NCBI GenBank assembly: GCA_934747325.1
Contig: CAKVGW010000017.1
Span: 1-31,831, forward strand
Direction of reading: 5' to 3'
From: an uncultured Candidatus Melainabacteria bacterium
GTDB lineage: Bacteria; Cyanobacteriota; Vampirovibrionia; Gastranaerophilales; Gastranaerophilaceae
DNA length: 31,831 bases
The notes under the pieces were generated by a model. It was not told where the DNA came from. It worked only from the letters and a program-made list of their open reading frames with translations, and searched no databases. Position 1 is the first letter of the stretch; the number at the start of each line of letters is the position of its first letter. This document shows, piece after piece, positions 15,853 to 23,179 of the stretch. The position numbers and the translations under genes were made by a program.

Positions 15853-15881
15853 TTGACAGAGATTTTTAGTCATGGTATAAA
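15853..15881 (+). promoter_or_regulatory. rplJ-rplL promoter
   Basis: Consensus TTGACA (15853-15858), 17-bp spacer and TATAAA (15876-15881). Near-perfect, as expected for a ribosomal-protein operon. It leaves a 5' leader of about 195 nt. Confidence 0.8.
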
Positions 15882-15887
15882 CTTTAA

Positions 15888-16060
15888 TGTAATCGCAGAC
15901 AGTTAGTATCCTGTTAGGATTTAAACATAAATGGCTAGCCTAGATTATCCGAAAACAAAAAGTAAATAGCATTTATTTAAAAGATTTGTATTGGATTTTG
16001 CGATTAAAAAAAGATTGCGAAATCTTTTTTAGTTTAACAGGTCGAACGGAAATTAATCCG
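15888..16060 (+). promoter_or_regulatory. ribosomal protein L10 leader
   Basis: The long leader has the look of the L10-L12 autoregulatory leader: TCGCAGACAGTTAGTATCC, then TGGCTAGCC...ATTATCC, and a later AACAGG/AACGGA block. In known cases the L10(L12)4 complex binds this kink-turn-containing RNA and represses its own operon. An intrinsic terminator hairpin within the leader (16007-16030) suggests premature termination as the control. Recognition is by motif and position; a covariance-model match would settle it. Confidence 0.65.
16007..16030 (+). terminator. attenuator hairpin in the rplJ leader
   Basis: AAAAAAGATT / AATCTTTTTT stem with a GCGA tetraloop and T-run, about 57 nt upstream of the rplJ start. 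A terminator inside a 5' leader points to transcription attenuation. Confidence 0.65.
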
Positions 16061-16086
16061 AAAAAAATATAACAAAGGAGCAAAAA

Positions 16087-16608
16087 ATGTCAACAAAAGC
16101 TTTCAAAAATGATAAGGTAGCTCTTATCAAAGAAAAAATTGATAAAGCGCAAGTTGCAATTGTTACCGAATACAAGGGTTTAAGCGTAGAAGAAATTACT
16201 AACCTTAGACGTGCTATCCAAAAAGATGGTGGCGACTACATGGTTACTAAAAACACTCTTGCAAAAATCGCTATCAAGGGCACTCCTTACGAAGTGTTAG
16301 CTGAAACTCTAAAAGGACCAATCGCTATTGCGTTTGGTTTTACAGATCAGGTAGCACCTGCTAAGGCTTTATCTAAATTTATCAAAGATACTAAGAAAGG
16401 TGAAATCATTGCTGCTGCAATGGACGGACAACTTATGTCTGCTGAAGAAGCAAAAGCACTTGCAAATCTTCCATCAAGAGAAGAACTTTATGCAAAAATG
16501 CTTGGCTGCATCAACTCACCTGCATCTGGTATCGCAAACTCTGTCAACGCTGTTATGTCATCTCTTGTTAGAGCCGTTGCAGCTGTTAGAGATCAAAAAT
16601 CTGCTTAA
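16087..16608 (+). CDS. rplJ: 50S ribosomal protein L10
   Basis: 173 aa, standard length. L10 forms the base of the ribosomal stalk, binding 23S rRNA and the L7/L12 dimers. The conserved N-terminus (KVALIKEKIDKAQVAIVTEYKGLSVEEITNLRR) and LAKIAIKGTPYE are plain, with the C-terminal helix that carries L7/L12 (ASGIANSVNAVMSSLVRAVAAV). AAAGGAG precedes the ATG. rplL follows after 74 bp in the same transcript. rplK/rplA are not directly upstream, where pgi is divergent, and rpoB does not follow. Confidence 0.97.
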   Translation: MSTKAFKNDKVALIKEKIDKAQVAIVTEYKGLSVEEITNLRRAIQKDGGDYMVTKNTLAKIAIKGTPYEVLAETLKGPIAIAFGFTDQVAPAKALSKFIKDTKKGEIIAAAMDGQLMSAEEAKALANLPSREELYAKMLGCINSPASGIANSVNAVMSSLVRAVAAVRDQKSA

Positions 16609-16682
16609 GCAGAATCGGGTAATATTTACCTAAAACTTTAAAACGTACAACAACTCAAAAATAAAATAAAAGGAGAAACAAA

Positions 16683-17057
16683 ATGAGTATTGAAGCAATT
16701 TTAGAATCAATTGAAAAATTAACTTTATTAGAAGCTGCTGAATTAGTAAAAGCTATGGAAGAAAAATTCGGCGTATCTGCTGCTGCACCTGTTGCTGTTG
16801 CTGCTGCTCCTGCTGCCGCTGCTGCACCTGCTGATGATGCTGATGCTGAAGTAAACGTAATCTTAGCTTCTGTTCCAGCTGATAAGAAAATCGCTGTTCT
16901 TAAAGAAGTTAGAGGTATCACTGGTCTTGGCTTGAAAGAAGCTAAAGATTTAGTTGATGGCGCTCCTAAAGCTGTTAAAGAAGGCGTTAAAAAAGAAGAA
17001 GCTGAAGCTATCAAGAAACAACTTGAAGCTGCTGGCGCTACTGTTGAAATCAAGTAG
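16683..17057 (+). CDS. rplL: 50S ribosomal protein L7/L12
   Basis: 124 aa. The N-terminal dimerisation helix (about 1-35), an Ala/Pro-rich flexible hinge (about 38-56) and the C-terminal factor-binding domain ([24 protein letters not shown]...) are all in place. It recruits elongation factors to the ribosome. AAAGGAG precedes the ATG. The operon ends at the hairpin at 17074-17107. Confidence 0.98.
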   Translation: MSIEAILESIEKLTLLEAAELVKAMEEKFGVSAAAPVAVAAAPAAAAAPADDADAEVNVILASVPADKKIAVLKEVRGITGLGLKEAKDLVDGAPKAVKEGVKKEEAEAIKKQLEAAGATVEIK

Positions 17058-17073
17058 TTTGACATTATTTGTT

Positions 17074-17107
17074 AAAAAGGTCGAGTGGAAAACCACTCGA
17101 CCTTTTT
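17074..17107 (+). terminator. rplJ-rplL terminator
   Basis: AAAAAGGTCGAGTGG / CCACTCGACCTTTTT, a 15-bp stem with a 4-nt A-rich loop ending in T5, 16 bp after the rplL stop. The A/T symmetry makes it bidirectional, so it can also stop the XRE gene transcribed toward it. Confidence 0.85.
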
Positions 17108-17149
17108 GTTGTTTAAAATTATTATTGAGCAAAAAGCACAATTGAATAT

Positions 17150-17704
17150 TTAAACTTCTAAAAATTTTCTTGCACAATCAAACATTGTTGTTACAAGTCC
17201 TGAATTTGCATAAATATTCATGCCGGCAGATTCTAGCACTTGTTTCATTCTAGTCTCCCACAAAGAATAAATTTCTTCTTCGGGCATGTTCAAGGTTTTG
17301 CCTATCATTTTTAATTCTTTATAGTCTATCGGTAGTGGTAGCGCACCTCTTAATACATCAACAATATCAATACGTTTTTTTCGAGGAAAAGATTTTAAAA
17401 AAGATACAATTGAAAGTTTATTTTCTTTAATATAGTTTTTAAGCGTTTCAACAGACTCATCAATCAGAATTGGTTCTTGAGGGATTCTATACTCTGAAAA
17501 CTCTTCAGGCTCAATATTCATAACTGTTGCAATACGTTCAATTGTGGTTCCTCTTGTGGAAAACGGAACCGTTTCATCAATAAGGTTGTAGACATAGGAT
17601 AAAGTTACGCCTATCATTTCGGCAAAATCTCTTTTATGAAGTGCATTCTTTTTAAGAAATTTAGCGACCTTTTCAGAACTTTTTTCAGGGATTATTTGTT
17701 TCAT
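17150..17704 (-). CDS. XRE-type helix-turn-helix transcriptional regulator
   Basis: 184 aa from the ATG at 17704, chosen because AGAGG lies about 9 nt upstream; the longer frame to 17794 has no site. Residues about 10-70 form an HTH_3/XRE domain (VAKFLKKNALHKRDFAEMIG...YVYNLIDE...ERIATVMNIEPEEF). The second half (LKNYIKENKLSIVSFLKSFPRKKRI...LKMIGKTLNMPEEEI) looks like a second, divergent copy of the same fold. Soluble DNA-binding regulator; target and ligand unknown. It is convergent with rplL and divergent from miaB (168 bp between starts), so it may regulate itself or miaB, though no clear operator is seen. Confidence 0.8.
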   Translation of the reverse strand: MKQIIPEKSSEKVAKFLKKNALHKRDFAEMIGVTLSYVYNLIDETVPFSTRGTTIERIATVMNIEPEEFSEYRIPQEPILIDESVETLKNYIKENKLSIVSFLKSFPRKKRIDIVDVLRGALPLPIDYKELKMIGKTLNMPEEEIYSLWETRMKQVLESAGMNIYANSGLVTTMFDCARKFLEV

Positions 17705-17872
17705 AATTATTACCTCTCGTATTTTCTCCTTGATTTGGTTATTTATAAGATACGATATTGTAAAATTTTTCATAACCCTACTTTTGGTACGCAAGAGGAT
17801 TAATTGAATAAAAGTTAAAATAATAAATGTTTTCTTTACCTTTGTTGTAAAATAGAATAAAAGGAGTAATAA

Positions 17873-19183
17873 ATGAAAAAGGTATATATAGAAACTTTAG
17901 GTTGCCAGATGAATAAATCTGATGCAGAACGTATGTTTGGTATGCTTGAGCATTGTGGTTACACACAAACTCTTGAACCAAAAGAAGCTGACATGCTTAT
18001 CATTAACACTTGTTCAATAAGGCAATTATCAGAAGATAAAGCATACAGCGCAATTGGGGTTTGGGGAAAATGGAAAAAGAAAAATCCTGATTTAAAAATA
18101 GTTTTTGCAGGTTGTGTTGCTCAACAAGCAGGCAAAGATTTGTTTAGACGCGCACCTTATGTTGATTTGGTTTTAGGTACTCAAAGACTTTATGAATTGC
18201 CAAATCTTGTAAAAAGAATTGAAGCAGGTGAAAGAATCGTTTCAACAGAAGAAAAACCTTTTGAAGAGAGTGATATTCAAATTAATCGTGTAAAAAGTAT
18301 TAACGCTTGGGTTCCAATTATGGAAGGATGTAACAATTTTTGCACATACTGTATAGTACCTTATACAAGAGGCCGTGAGCGTTCAAGAAAACCTGAATTG
18401 ATATTGAGTGAAATAAAAAAGGCTTTGAGTGAAGGTTTTAAAGAGATTACGCTTCTTGGTCAAAACGTGGATTCTTACGGAAAAGACCTTGAGCCGTATC
18501 AAAATCTTTCTTGGCTTTTAAGACAAGTAAATGCGCTTGATGGTAATTTTAGAATAAGATTTGTAACTTCTTATCCGACTGATATTACGGAAGAACTTAT
18601 TGATACAGTTATTGAGTTGGATAAAGTTTGTGAATATTTTCATATTCCAATGCAGTCAGGGGATGATTATATTTTGAAGAAAATGAACAGAAGATATGAT
18701 TATGCAACTTATAAAAAGATTTGCGATAATTTGAGAAACCGTATTCCGGATGTAACAATCACAAGTGATTTTATTGCAGGTTTTCCGGGAGAAACAGAGG
18801 AACAATTCCAAAATACATTGAATGCTATGACTGAATTAGAGTTGGATTATTCTAATACAGCGGCATATTCCCCTAGAGAAAGAACCGTTGCTGCAAAATG
18901 GGTTGACTTGTATGTGCCGGAAGACGTTAAAACTGAACGTTTAGCAAGATTGAATGAACATAATAGAGAATGTTGCTTGAAATCTAACCAAAAATATGTC
19001 GGACGTGAAATGGAAGTTTTGATTGAAAAATTTGAAACAAGAAACGGTAAAAACGTTATTACAGGTAGAACCCGCAATAATAAGATTGTTCACATTCCTT
19101 ATGATAAGGATATTACAGGTGAATTCGTAAATGTAAAAATTACAAGAGCCAGAACTTGGTACTTGAACGGTGAAATGATTTAA
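17873..19183 (+). CDS. miaB: tRNA-2-methylthio-N6-dimethylallyladenosine synthase
   Basis: 436 aa. Radical-SAM methylthiotransferase that converts i6A37 to ms2i6A37 in tRNAs reading UNN codons. The UPF0004 domain supplies three Cys for one Fe-S cluster (GCQMN Cys11, NTCSIRQ, AGC); the radical-SAM motif C-x3-C-x2-C is Cys153/157/160 in CNNFCTYC, followed by IVPYTRGRERSR. The C-terminal TRAM domain (about 375-436) binds tRNA. NTCSIR marks MiaB rather than RimO or MtaB. AAAGGAG precedes the ATG. alr follows after 60 bp with a small palindrome between. Confidence 0.95.
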   Translation: MKKVYIETLGCQMNKSDAERMFGMLEHCGYTQTLEPKEADMLIINTCSIRQLSEDKAYSAIGVWGKWKKKNPDLKIVFAGCVAQQAGKDLFRRAPYVDLVLGTQRLYELPNLVKRIEAGERIVSTEEKPFEESDIQINRVKSINAWVPIMEGCNNFCTYCIVPYTRGRERSRKPELILSEIKKALSEGFKEITLLGQNVDSYGKDLEPYQNLSWLLRQVNALDGNFRIRFVTSYPTDITEELIDTVIELDKVCEYFHIPMQSGDDYILKKMNRRYDYATYKKICDNLRNRIPDVTITSDFIAGFPGETEEQFQNTLNAMTELELDYSNTAAYSPRERTVAAKWVDLYVPEDVKTERLARLNEHNRECCLKSNQKYVGREMEVLIEKFETRNGKNVITGRTRNNKIVHIPYDKDITGEFVNVKITRARTWYLNGEMI

Positions 19184-19188
19184 AAAAA

Positions 19189-19212
19189 TGTTGGGCAGGA
19201 ATGCCCAACCTA
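19189..19212. repeat. short dispersed-type palindrome between miaB and alr
   Basis: GTTGGGCAGGAATGCCCAAC, an imperfect hairpin (GTTGGGCA/TGCCCAAC) followed by CTACA. It sits 6 bp after the miaB stop and could act as a weak terminator or mRNA-stabilising hairpin. The word resembles intergenic repeats common in many genomes. Confidence 0.5.
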
Positions 19213-19243
19213 CATACTGTATAGAAAGCTAAAAGAAGACGAA

Positions 19244-20365
19244 ATGAAAAATGTTAGACAATCAAATGTAAATATTCATAAAGATGCTTGGGTTGAAATC
19301 AACTTAGAATCTTTAGCACAAAATATTATTGAAATAAAAAAAGGAATACCAAAGGGTAAAAAGTTTTTGGCAATTGTTAAAGCCGATGCTTACGGACATG
19401 GTGCATCAATGATAGCGCAAACAATGTTAGCTTCAGGAGTTGATGCACTTGGTGTTTCTTCTGTTGATGAAGGCTTGGATTTGCGTGCCGTAAAAATTAA
19501 ATGTCCTATTTTGGTAGTCGGTGCAATTCCTTTGTGGGCGATAGAATCTGCTGCACAGAATGATATTGCGTTTTCAATTTTTAATAATGATCATTTAAAA
19601 GCTTGTAAAGAAGTTTATGAAAGAACCGGATTAAGACCAAAAGTTCACGTTAAGATTGATACAGGCATGAATAGAATTGGTGTCAGATCAGAAGACGCAG
19701 TTGAATTTATTAAAAAAGTTCAAAAGGCGGATTATTTGAGCTTTGAAGGCGTGTTTACACACTTGGCTTCAGCGGAAGAAGAAACCGAAACTCAAAAACA
19801 AATTGAGCGTTGGCATAGTGTTGTTGATAATATTGATACAAAAGGTCTTTTACTGCATATTCAGAATACCGCAGCAACTTTTGCTTATGATATAAAATCA
19901 AATATGGTAAGAGTTGGAATTTCTCTATATGGTTTGTATCCTGATTTGCCACAAAAAGTTAATTACAAACCGATTGTAAAACAAATTATGGGTCTAAAGG
20001 GTAGAATAACCAATATTCATGAAGTTAAAGCCGGAGAGGGTGTAAGTTATTCACATAAATTTGTTGCTTATGAACCGACAAGAGTTGCAACTATTCCAAT
20101 AGGTTACGCAGATGGAGTATCAAGAGGTTTGTCTAACAAAATTTGCGGGAAAATTAACGGACAAAAAATCAGACAAATCGGAAATATCACAATGGATCAA
20201 ATGATGTTTGATTTGGGTGATGTTGATGCAAAAGTCGGTGATGTTATAACGCTTTTAGATGATGAAGATTTGAGTCTTGATAATTGGGCTGAAATATTAC
20301 ATACTATTAATTATGAATTGACTTGTAGACTTAAGGTACGATTACCGCGAGTTTACGTAAGATAA
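19244..20365 (+). CDS. alr: alanine racemase
   Basis: 373 aa. PLP enzyme that makes D-alanine for peptidoglycan. The N-terminal barrel has AIVKADAYGHG with the PLP-binding Lys46; KIDTGMNRIGVR and GISLYGLYP are family blocks; the C-terminal beta domain has the catalytic Tyr in GEGVSYSHKF and ends CRLKVRLPRVYVR. The ribosome site is weak (AGAAG 7 nt before the ATG), so expression may depend partly on coupling with miaB upstream. Confidence 0.95.
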   Translation: MKNVRQSNVNIHKDAWVEINLESLAQNIIEIKKGIPKGKKFLAIVKADAYGHGASMIAQTMLASGVDALGVSSVDEGLDLRAVKIKCPILVVGAIPLWAIESAAQNDIAFSIFNNDHLKACKEVYERTGLRPKVHVKIDTGMNRIGVRSEDAVEFIKKVQKADYLSFEGVFTHLASAEEETETQKQIERWHSVVDNIDTKGLLLHIQNTAATFAYDIKSNMVRVGISLYGLYPDLPQKVNYKPIVKQIMGLKGRITNIHEVKAGEGVSYSHKFVAYEPTRVATIPIGYADGVSRGLSNKICGKINGQKIRQIGNITMDQMMFDLGDVDAKVGDVITLLDDEDLSLDNWAEILHTINYELTCRLKVRLPRVYVR

Positions 20366-20371
20366 ACTTAG

Positions 20372-20404
20372 TTCCCTCTCCTTGGGGGAGGGCTAGGGTG
20401 GGGG
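20372..20404. repeat. CCCTCTCC-type dispersed repeat
   Basis: A 33-bp G/C-rich unit, CCCTCTCC-TTGG-GGGAGGG followed by CTAGGGTGGGGG, with an imperfect hairpin. It is conspicuous in AT-rich DNA and its core (CCCTCTC..TTGG) recurs in the outer arms of the fold-back element (10054-10065 and 10651-10662). Its G-run lies 5-6 nt before the next gene's ATG. Confidence 0.6.
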
Positions 20405-20409
20405 CTTAT

Positions 20410-20775
20410 ATGAAAAAACTACTAATTCTACTATCAATGTTAACACTACCGACTTTTGCGGCTAACAATGTGCAAACGCCAACAACTCCCGTAAAACAAG
20501 TTGCAACTTTAAACCAGTACTTTGAATATTTACCAAACGCGGTTCACAATAATTGGACACCTTATAAAGCAAATCAGGATTATGAAGTAACTGTTCAATT
20601 CAGGGTGAAAAAGAATGGGGAAATCACAGAGCCTTTTATTGTAAATTCAACTAATAAAAATGCAAATACAGCTGTATTAAATGCTGTAAAATCCGGCGCA
20701 CCATATTTACCACTTCCAACAAGTTTTAGCGGGGATAGTGTTAATACTCAAGTAATGCTAAAATATTTAAAATAA
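20410..20775 (+). CDS. small secreted protein with TonB C-terminal-like domain
   Basis: 121 aa. The ATG at 20410 is preferred over an in-frame GTG at 20398, which lies inside the dispersed repeat, because it starts directly with the signal peptide MKKLLILLSMLTLPTFA (cleavage before Ala-Asn). Residues about 45-121 match the TonB C-terminal fold: VQFRVKKNGEITEPFIVNSTN, then NANTAVLNAVKSGAPYLPLP, and a final strand VMLKYLK. Unlike true TonB it has no membrane anchor or long Pro-rich spacer, so it is probably a free periplasmic domain rather than an energy transducer. It sits downstream of alr with a repeat between. Confidence 0.75.
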   Translation: MKKLLILLSMLTLPTFAANNVQTPTTPVKQVATLNQYFEYLPNAVHNNWTPYKANQDYEVTVQFRVKKNGEITEPFIVNSTNKNANTAVLNAVKSGAPYLPLPTSFSGDSVNTQVMLKYLK

Positions 20776-20869
20776 CAAAGACACACCAAAAACAACAATA
20801 TTCGTTACCATAAGTAAAAATACAGATCTAAAGGCGTGCTTTAATCAATGCTAAATTAGTCTTTACAAA

Positions 20870-21106
20870 CTAAACATCTCTAGTTAGAACAGAAAGTTCA
20901 ACACCCAATACGTTAGCAATATCAATTACTTTCAATATTGTAGGGTTTATCTTACCTGTTTCAATTAAACTGATAGAGTTTCTTGAAATGTTTGTAAGCT
21001 CTGCTAATTTTTCTTGAGAGATATCACGTCTTAGACGTTCACTCTTAATGTTAATTCCTAAATTTCTTAATCTATTCTTATCTTCCATAATATTATTTTC
21101 ATCCAT
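20870..21106 (-). CDS. XRE/Cro-type HTH regulator (small)
   Basis: 78 aa from the ATG at 21106; a shorter start at 21088 is possible. The upstream Met at 21148 is excluded because the promoter (-35 at 21154, -10 at 21132) covers it. Almost the whole protein is one HTH: LGINIKSERLRRDISQEKLAELTNISRNSISLIETGKINPTILKVIDIANVLGVELSVL, typical of stand-alone Cro/C1-type regulators. No ligand domain. Directly upstream lies a candidate structured RNA ending in a terminator. Target unknown. Confidence 0.85.
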   Translation of the reverse strand: MDENNIMEDKNRLRNLGINIKSERLRRDISQEKLAELTNISRNSISLIETGKINPTILKVIDIANVLGVELSVLTRDV

Positions 21107-21131
21107 TGTTTTAATTTTTTCTATACACGAT

Positions 21132-21159
21132 ATTTTACATAAAAACATTATTATTTCAA
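21132..21159 (-). promoter_or_regulatory. promoter of the small HTH gene
   Basis: TTGAAA (21154-21159), 16-bp spacer, TAAAAT (21132-21137). It lies directly after the terminator at 21165-21199 and gives a leader of about 20 nt. Confidence 0.6.
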
Positions 21160-21164
21160 ATTTT

Positions 21165-21199
21165 AAAAAGAGCTGATTCTTTAACAGTCAAATCAGCTC
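21165..21199 (-). terminator. terminator of the candidate small RNA
   Basis: GAGCTGATT / AATCAGCTC stem, 12-nt loop, followed by TTTTT on the minus strand. It lies 5 bp upstream of the HTH promoter, so the RNA and the HTH gene are separate transcripts. Confidence 0.7.
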
Positions 21200-21307
21200 C
21201 TTTACTATATAAAAGGGCAAACTCAAAGTTGCCCTTTACCGCATTTAACCTCAGGAGGGAGTACGCCCTCTGTAAACTTGCTGCTTAGCATGTGGGTTAT
21301 AGCGGTC
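21165..21307 (-). ncRNA. candidate structured small RNA
   Basis: A transcription unit of about 140 nt between the pepA terminator and the HTH promoter, with no ORF. A closing helix pairs ACCGC-TAACC (21238-21250, complement) with GGTTA-GCGGT (21295-21306); inside it GAGGG/CCCTC forms a hairpin (21255-21270). Next come AAAGGGCAA/TTGCCCTTT (21212-21237) and a strong terminator GAGCTGATT/AATCAGCTC (21170-21199) ending in T5 on the minus strand. A possible promoter (TTACAA, 18 bp, TATACG) lies just upstream. It does not match 4.5S/SRP, 6S, tmRNA or a riboswitch that I recognise. Confidence 0.45.
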
Positions 21308-21370
21308 GATTTCGTATATTATTAATATAAAGGATTTTGTAAGAATAACATTGGACAAATTAACTAAATA

Positions 21371-21403
21371 AAACGGCGGACTTTTATGAAAAGTCCGCCG
21401 TTT
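21371..21403 (-). terminator. pepA terminator
   Basis: AAACGGCGGACTTTT / AAAAGTCCGCCGTTT, a 15-bp perfect stem with a 3-nt loop, 17 bp after the pepA stop. Confidence 0.85.
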
Positions 21404-21420
21404 AGTTTATAAACAATCAA

Positions 21421-22821
21421 TTATTGCTCTAAAATATAGTTCAATAGCGTTCTAACACCTGCTCCGGTAGCCCCTTTGATAAATTCTTGTTGAGGTTTTT
21501 CAAGGTAAGCAACACCTGCAATATCAATGTGTGCCCACTTAACATCTTTTACGAATTTTTGTAAGAATACACCGGCAGTTGAAGCACCGCCCCAACGAGA
21601 ACCTGTATTTTTCATATCTGCAATATCACTCTTCAAGCTATCAAAATATTCATCCCAAAGAGGAAGTTCCCAATATTTTTCACCACTTTTATCAGCTGTC
21701 GAGATGAGATTTTTAACCAATGCTTCATCATTACCCATAATACCTGCAGCGTTTGTACCCAATGCAACAACACAAGCACCGGTTAGAGTTGCAAGGTCGA
21801 TAACTTCGTCTACGCCAAGTTCACAAGCGTAGCATAGAGCGTCAGCAAGAGTCAATCTGCCTTCTGCGTCAGTATTATCAACTTCAATTGTTTTGCCGTT
21901 TTTAGCAGTTAAGATGTCACCCGGTTTATAAGCACTGCATCCAGGCATGTTTTCGCATGCTGCAATAATTCCGTGAACTTCTACTTGCGGATTAAATTCT
22001 CTAATAATACTCATTACACCTAAAACGCAAGCTGCTGCTGACATATCATCTTTCATTGTAAGCATTGAAGATGCAGGTTTAATGTCTAATCCTCCACTAT
22101 CGAATGTAATACCTTTTCCGATAATTGCAATGCGTTTTTTAGGGTTATCAACTGAATATTTCATATGAATGAATTTAGGTTCTTGAGCGCTGCCTCGAGC
22201 TACTGCTAAAAATGCGCCCATACCCATTTTCTCACATTCTTCTCTATTGTAGATTTTTGTTTCAAGTCCAAAATCGCATGCGATATTTGCAAGTTCTGTT
22301 GGAGTTGCAAGTTGAGCAGGTTCATTTGCTAAGTTTCTCGCAAAAGTCATGGCTGAAGCGATTTTTTCAGCTTTTTTAACAATTTCTTCATTTGCTTGAA
22401 CGTATACTTCTTTAATTTTGTTATCTTTCTTTTCGGATTTGTACTTGTCAAATGTATAATCTGCTATTAATGCACCCATTGTGAATTGTTCCGAATAATC
22501 AAATTCAATTCCTTCAAGAGAGAATGCAACTTTTTTAGCTTCCATTTGCATGCACTTTTTAACTGCTTTGTAAATAGCCTCTCTCATTTTATTTGGTGTA
22601 AAATCTTCTTTTTTACCTAAGCCTAAAACAAGTACTTTTCTATAAACTTCTTGACCATAAGTTGGAAGAAGATAGGTTTCTCCAAATTTACCTTTGAAGC
22701 CATCTTGTTCAATAGCATATTTGTTAGCAAGTTCGCTTATTGTTTTGTCACCTTCAAACATGTTTACAACAAGAATGTCGACATCAATAGTCTTAACATC
22801 TTGAACAACTTTGATTTCCAT
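21421..22821 (-). CDS. pepA: leucyl aminopeptidase (M17 family)
   Basis: 466 aa. Cytosolic hexameric dizinc/manganese aminopeptidase that trims N-terminal residues from peptides; some PepA proteins also bind DNA. The C-terminal catalytic domain has GKGITFDSGGLDIKP (metal Lys and Asp), the signature NTDAEGRLTLADAL, and DLATLTGACVVALG. The first ~150 residues are the variable N-terminal domain. AAAGGAG lies 9 nt before the ATG. It is monocistronic, between the small RNA unit and the divergent tRNA-Val. Confidence 0.95.
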   Translation of the reverse strand: MEIKVVQDVKTIDVDILVVNMFEGDKTISELANKYAIEQDGFKGKFGETYLLPTYGQEVYRKVLVLGLGKKEDFTPNKMREAIYKAVKKCMQMEAKKVAFSLEGIEFDYSEQFTMGALIADYTFDKYKSEKKDNKIKEVYVQANEEIVKKAEKIASAMTFARNLANEPAQLATPTELANIACDFGLETKIYNREECEKMGMGAFLAVARGSAQEPKFIHMKYSVDNPKKRIAIIGKGITFDSGGLDIKPASSMLTMKDDMSAAACVLGVMSIIREFNPQVEVHGIIAACENMPGCSAYKPGDILTAKNGKTIEVDNTDAEGRLTLADALCYACELGVDEVIDLATLTGACVVALGTNAAGIMGNDEALVKNLISTADKSGEKYWELPLWDEYFDSLKSDIADMKNTGSRWGGASTAGVFLQKFVKDVKWAHIDIAGVAYLEKPQQEFIKGATGAGVRTLLNYILEQ

Positions 22822-22916
22822 AGTTCAAAACTCCTTTCTTATTTACCCCTATTTTAAGCAAGTTTTAAGAAAAATTAAATACGTTAATTAGATTATAAAA
22901 AAAATAAACAAAGTGA

Positions 22917-22945
22917 TTGACATTAAAAAATGTTTATAATATGAT
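22917..22945 (+). promoter_or_regulatory. tRNA-Val promoter
   Basis: Consensus TTGACA (22917-22922), 17-bp spacer, TATGAT (22940-22945). The start point would be about 57 nt upstream of the mature tRNA, so a 5' leader is removed by RNase P; the leader can form CTTGTT/AACAAG. The rpsB promoter has the same spacing and the same TATGAT. Confidence 0.7.
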
Positions 22946-23009
22946 TATCTTGTTGACAGCCGGTAGGACGAAACAAGAGAGGAAACTCAGAAGTAAAAGT
23001 CACGCAAAT

Positions 23010-23085
23010 GGGCGTTTAGCTCAGTTGGTAGAGCGTCTCCCTTACAAGGAGAGGGTCAGAAGTTCGAGTCTTCTAACGCCCACCA
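23010..23085 (+). tRNA. tRNA-Val (anticodon UAC)
   Basis: 76-nt cloverleaf. Acceptor GGGCGTT/AACGCCC pairs perfectly; D-arm AGCTCAGTTGGTAGAGC; anticodon stem TCTCC/GGAGA with loop CTTACAA, anticodon TAC in DNA, reading valine GUN codons; T-arm with the invariant TTCGAGT. The ACCA end is encoded in the DNA. A terminator follows 5 bp later, so it is transcribed alone. Confidence 0.97.
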
Positions 23086-23090
23086 TTTAA

Positions 23091-23119
23091 AAAAGAACCT
23101 TTAGAGGTTCTTTTTTTTT
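23091..23119 (+). terminator. tRNA-Val terminator
   Basis: AGAACCT / AGGTTCT stem with a 4-nt loop followed by a run of nine or more T. Confidence 0.85.
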
Positions 23120-23131
23120 GTTTATAATTTT

Positions 23132-23164
23132 AAAAGGCGGGAAAATTTATTTTTCCCGTCTTTT
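23132..23164 (-). terminator. terminator of the HD-GYP gene
   Basis: AAAAGACGGGAAAA / TTTTCCCGCCTTTT (minus strand, one mismatch) followed by a T/A-rich stretch, about 15 bp after the stop at 23180. Confidence 0.75.
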
Positions 23165-23179
23165 ATTTAGATTAGCAAA

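Noticed and set aside
16655..17065. 136-aa Ala/Ser-rich minus-strand ORF over rplL
   Set aside because: Antisense shadow of the alanine-rich L7/L12 hinge.
21165..21307. Signal-recognition-particle RNA, 6S RNA or riboswitch
   Set aside because: The GGAAGCAGC apical motif of SRP RNA is absent, the unit is too short and lacks the open bubble for 6S, and no conserved core of common riboswitches is recognisable. Kept only as an unidentified candidate RNA.
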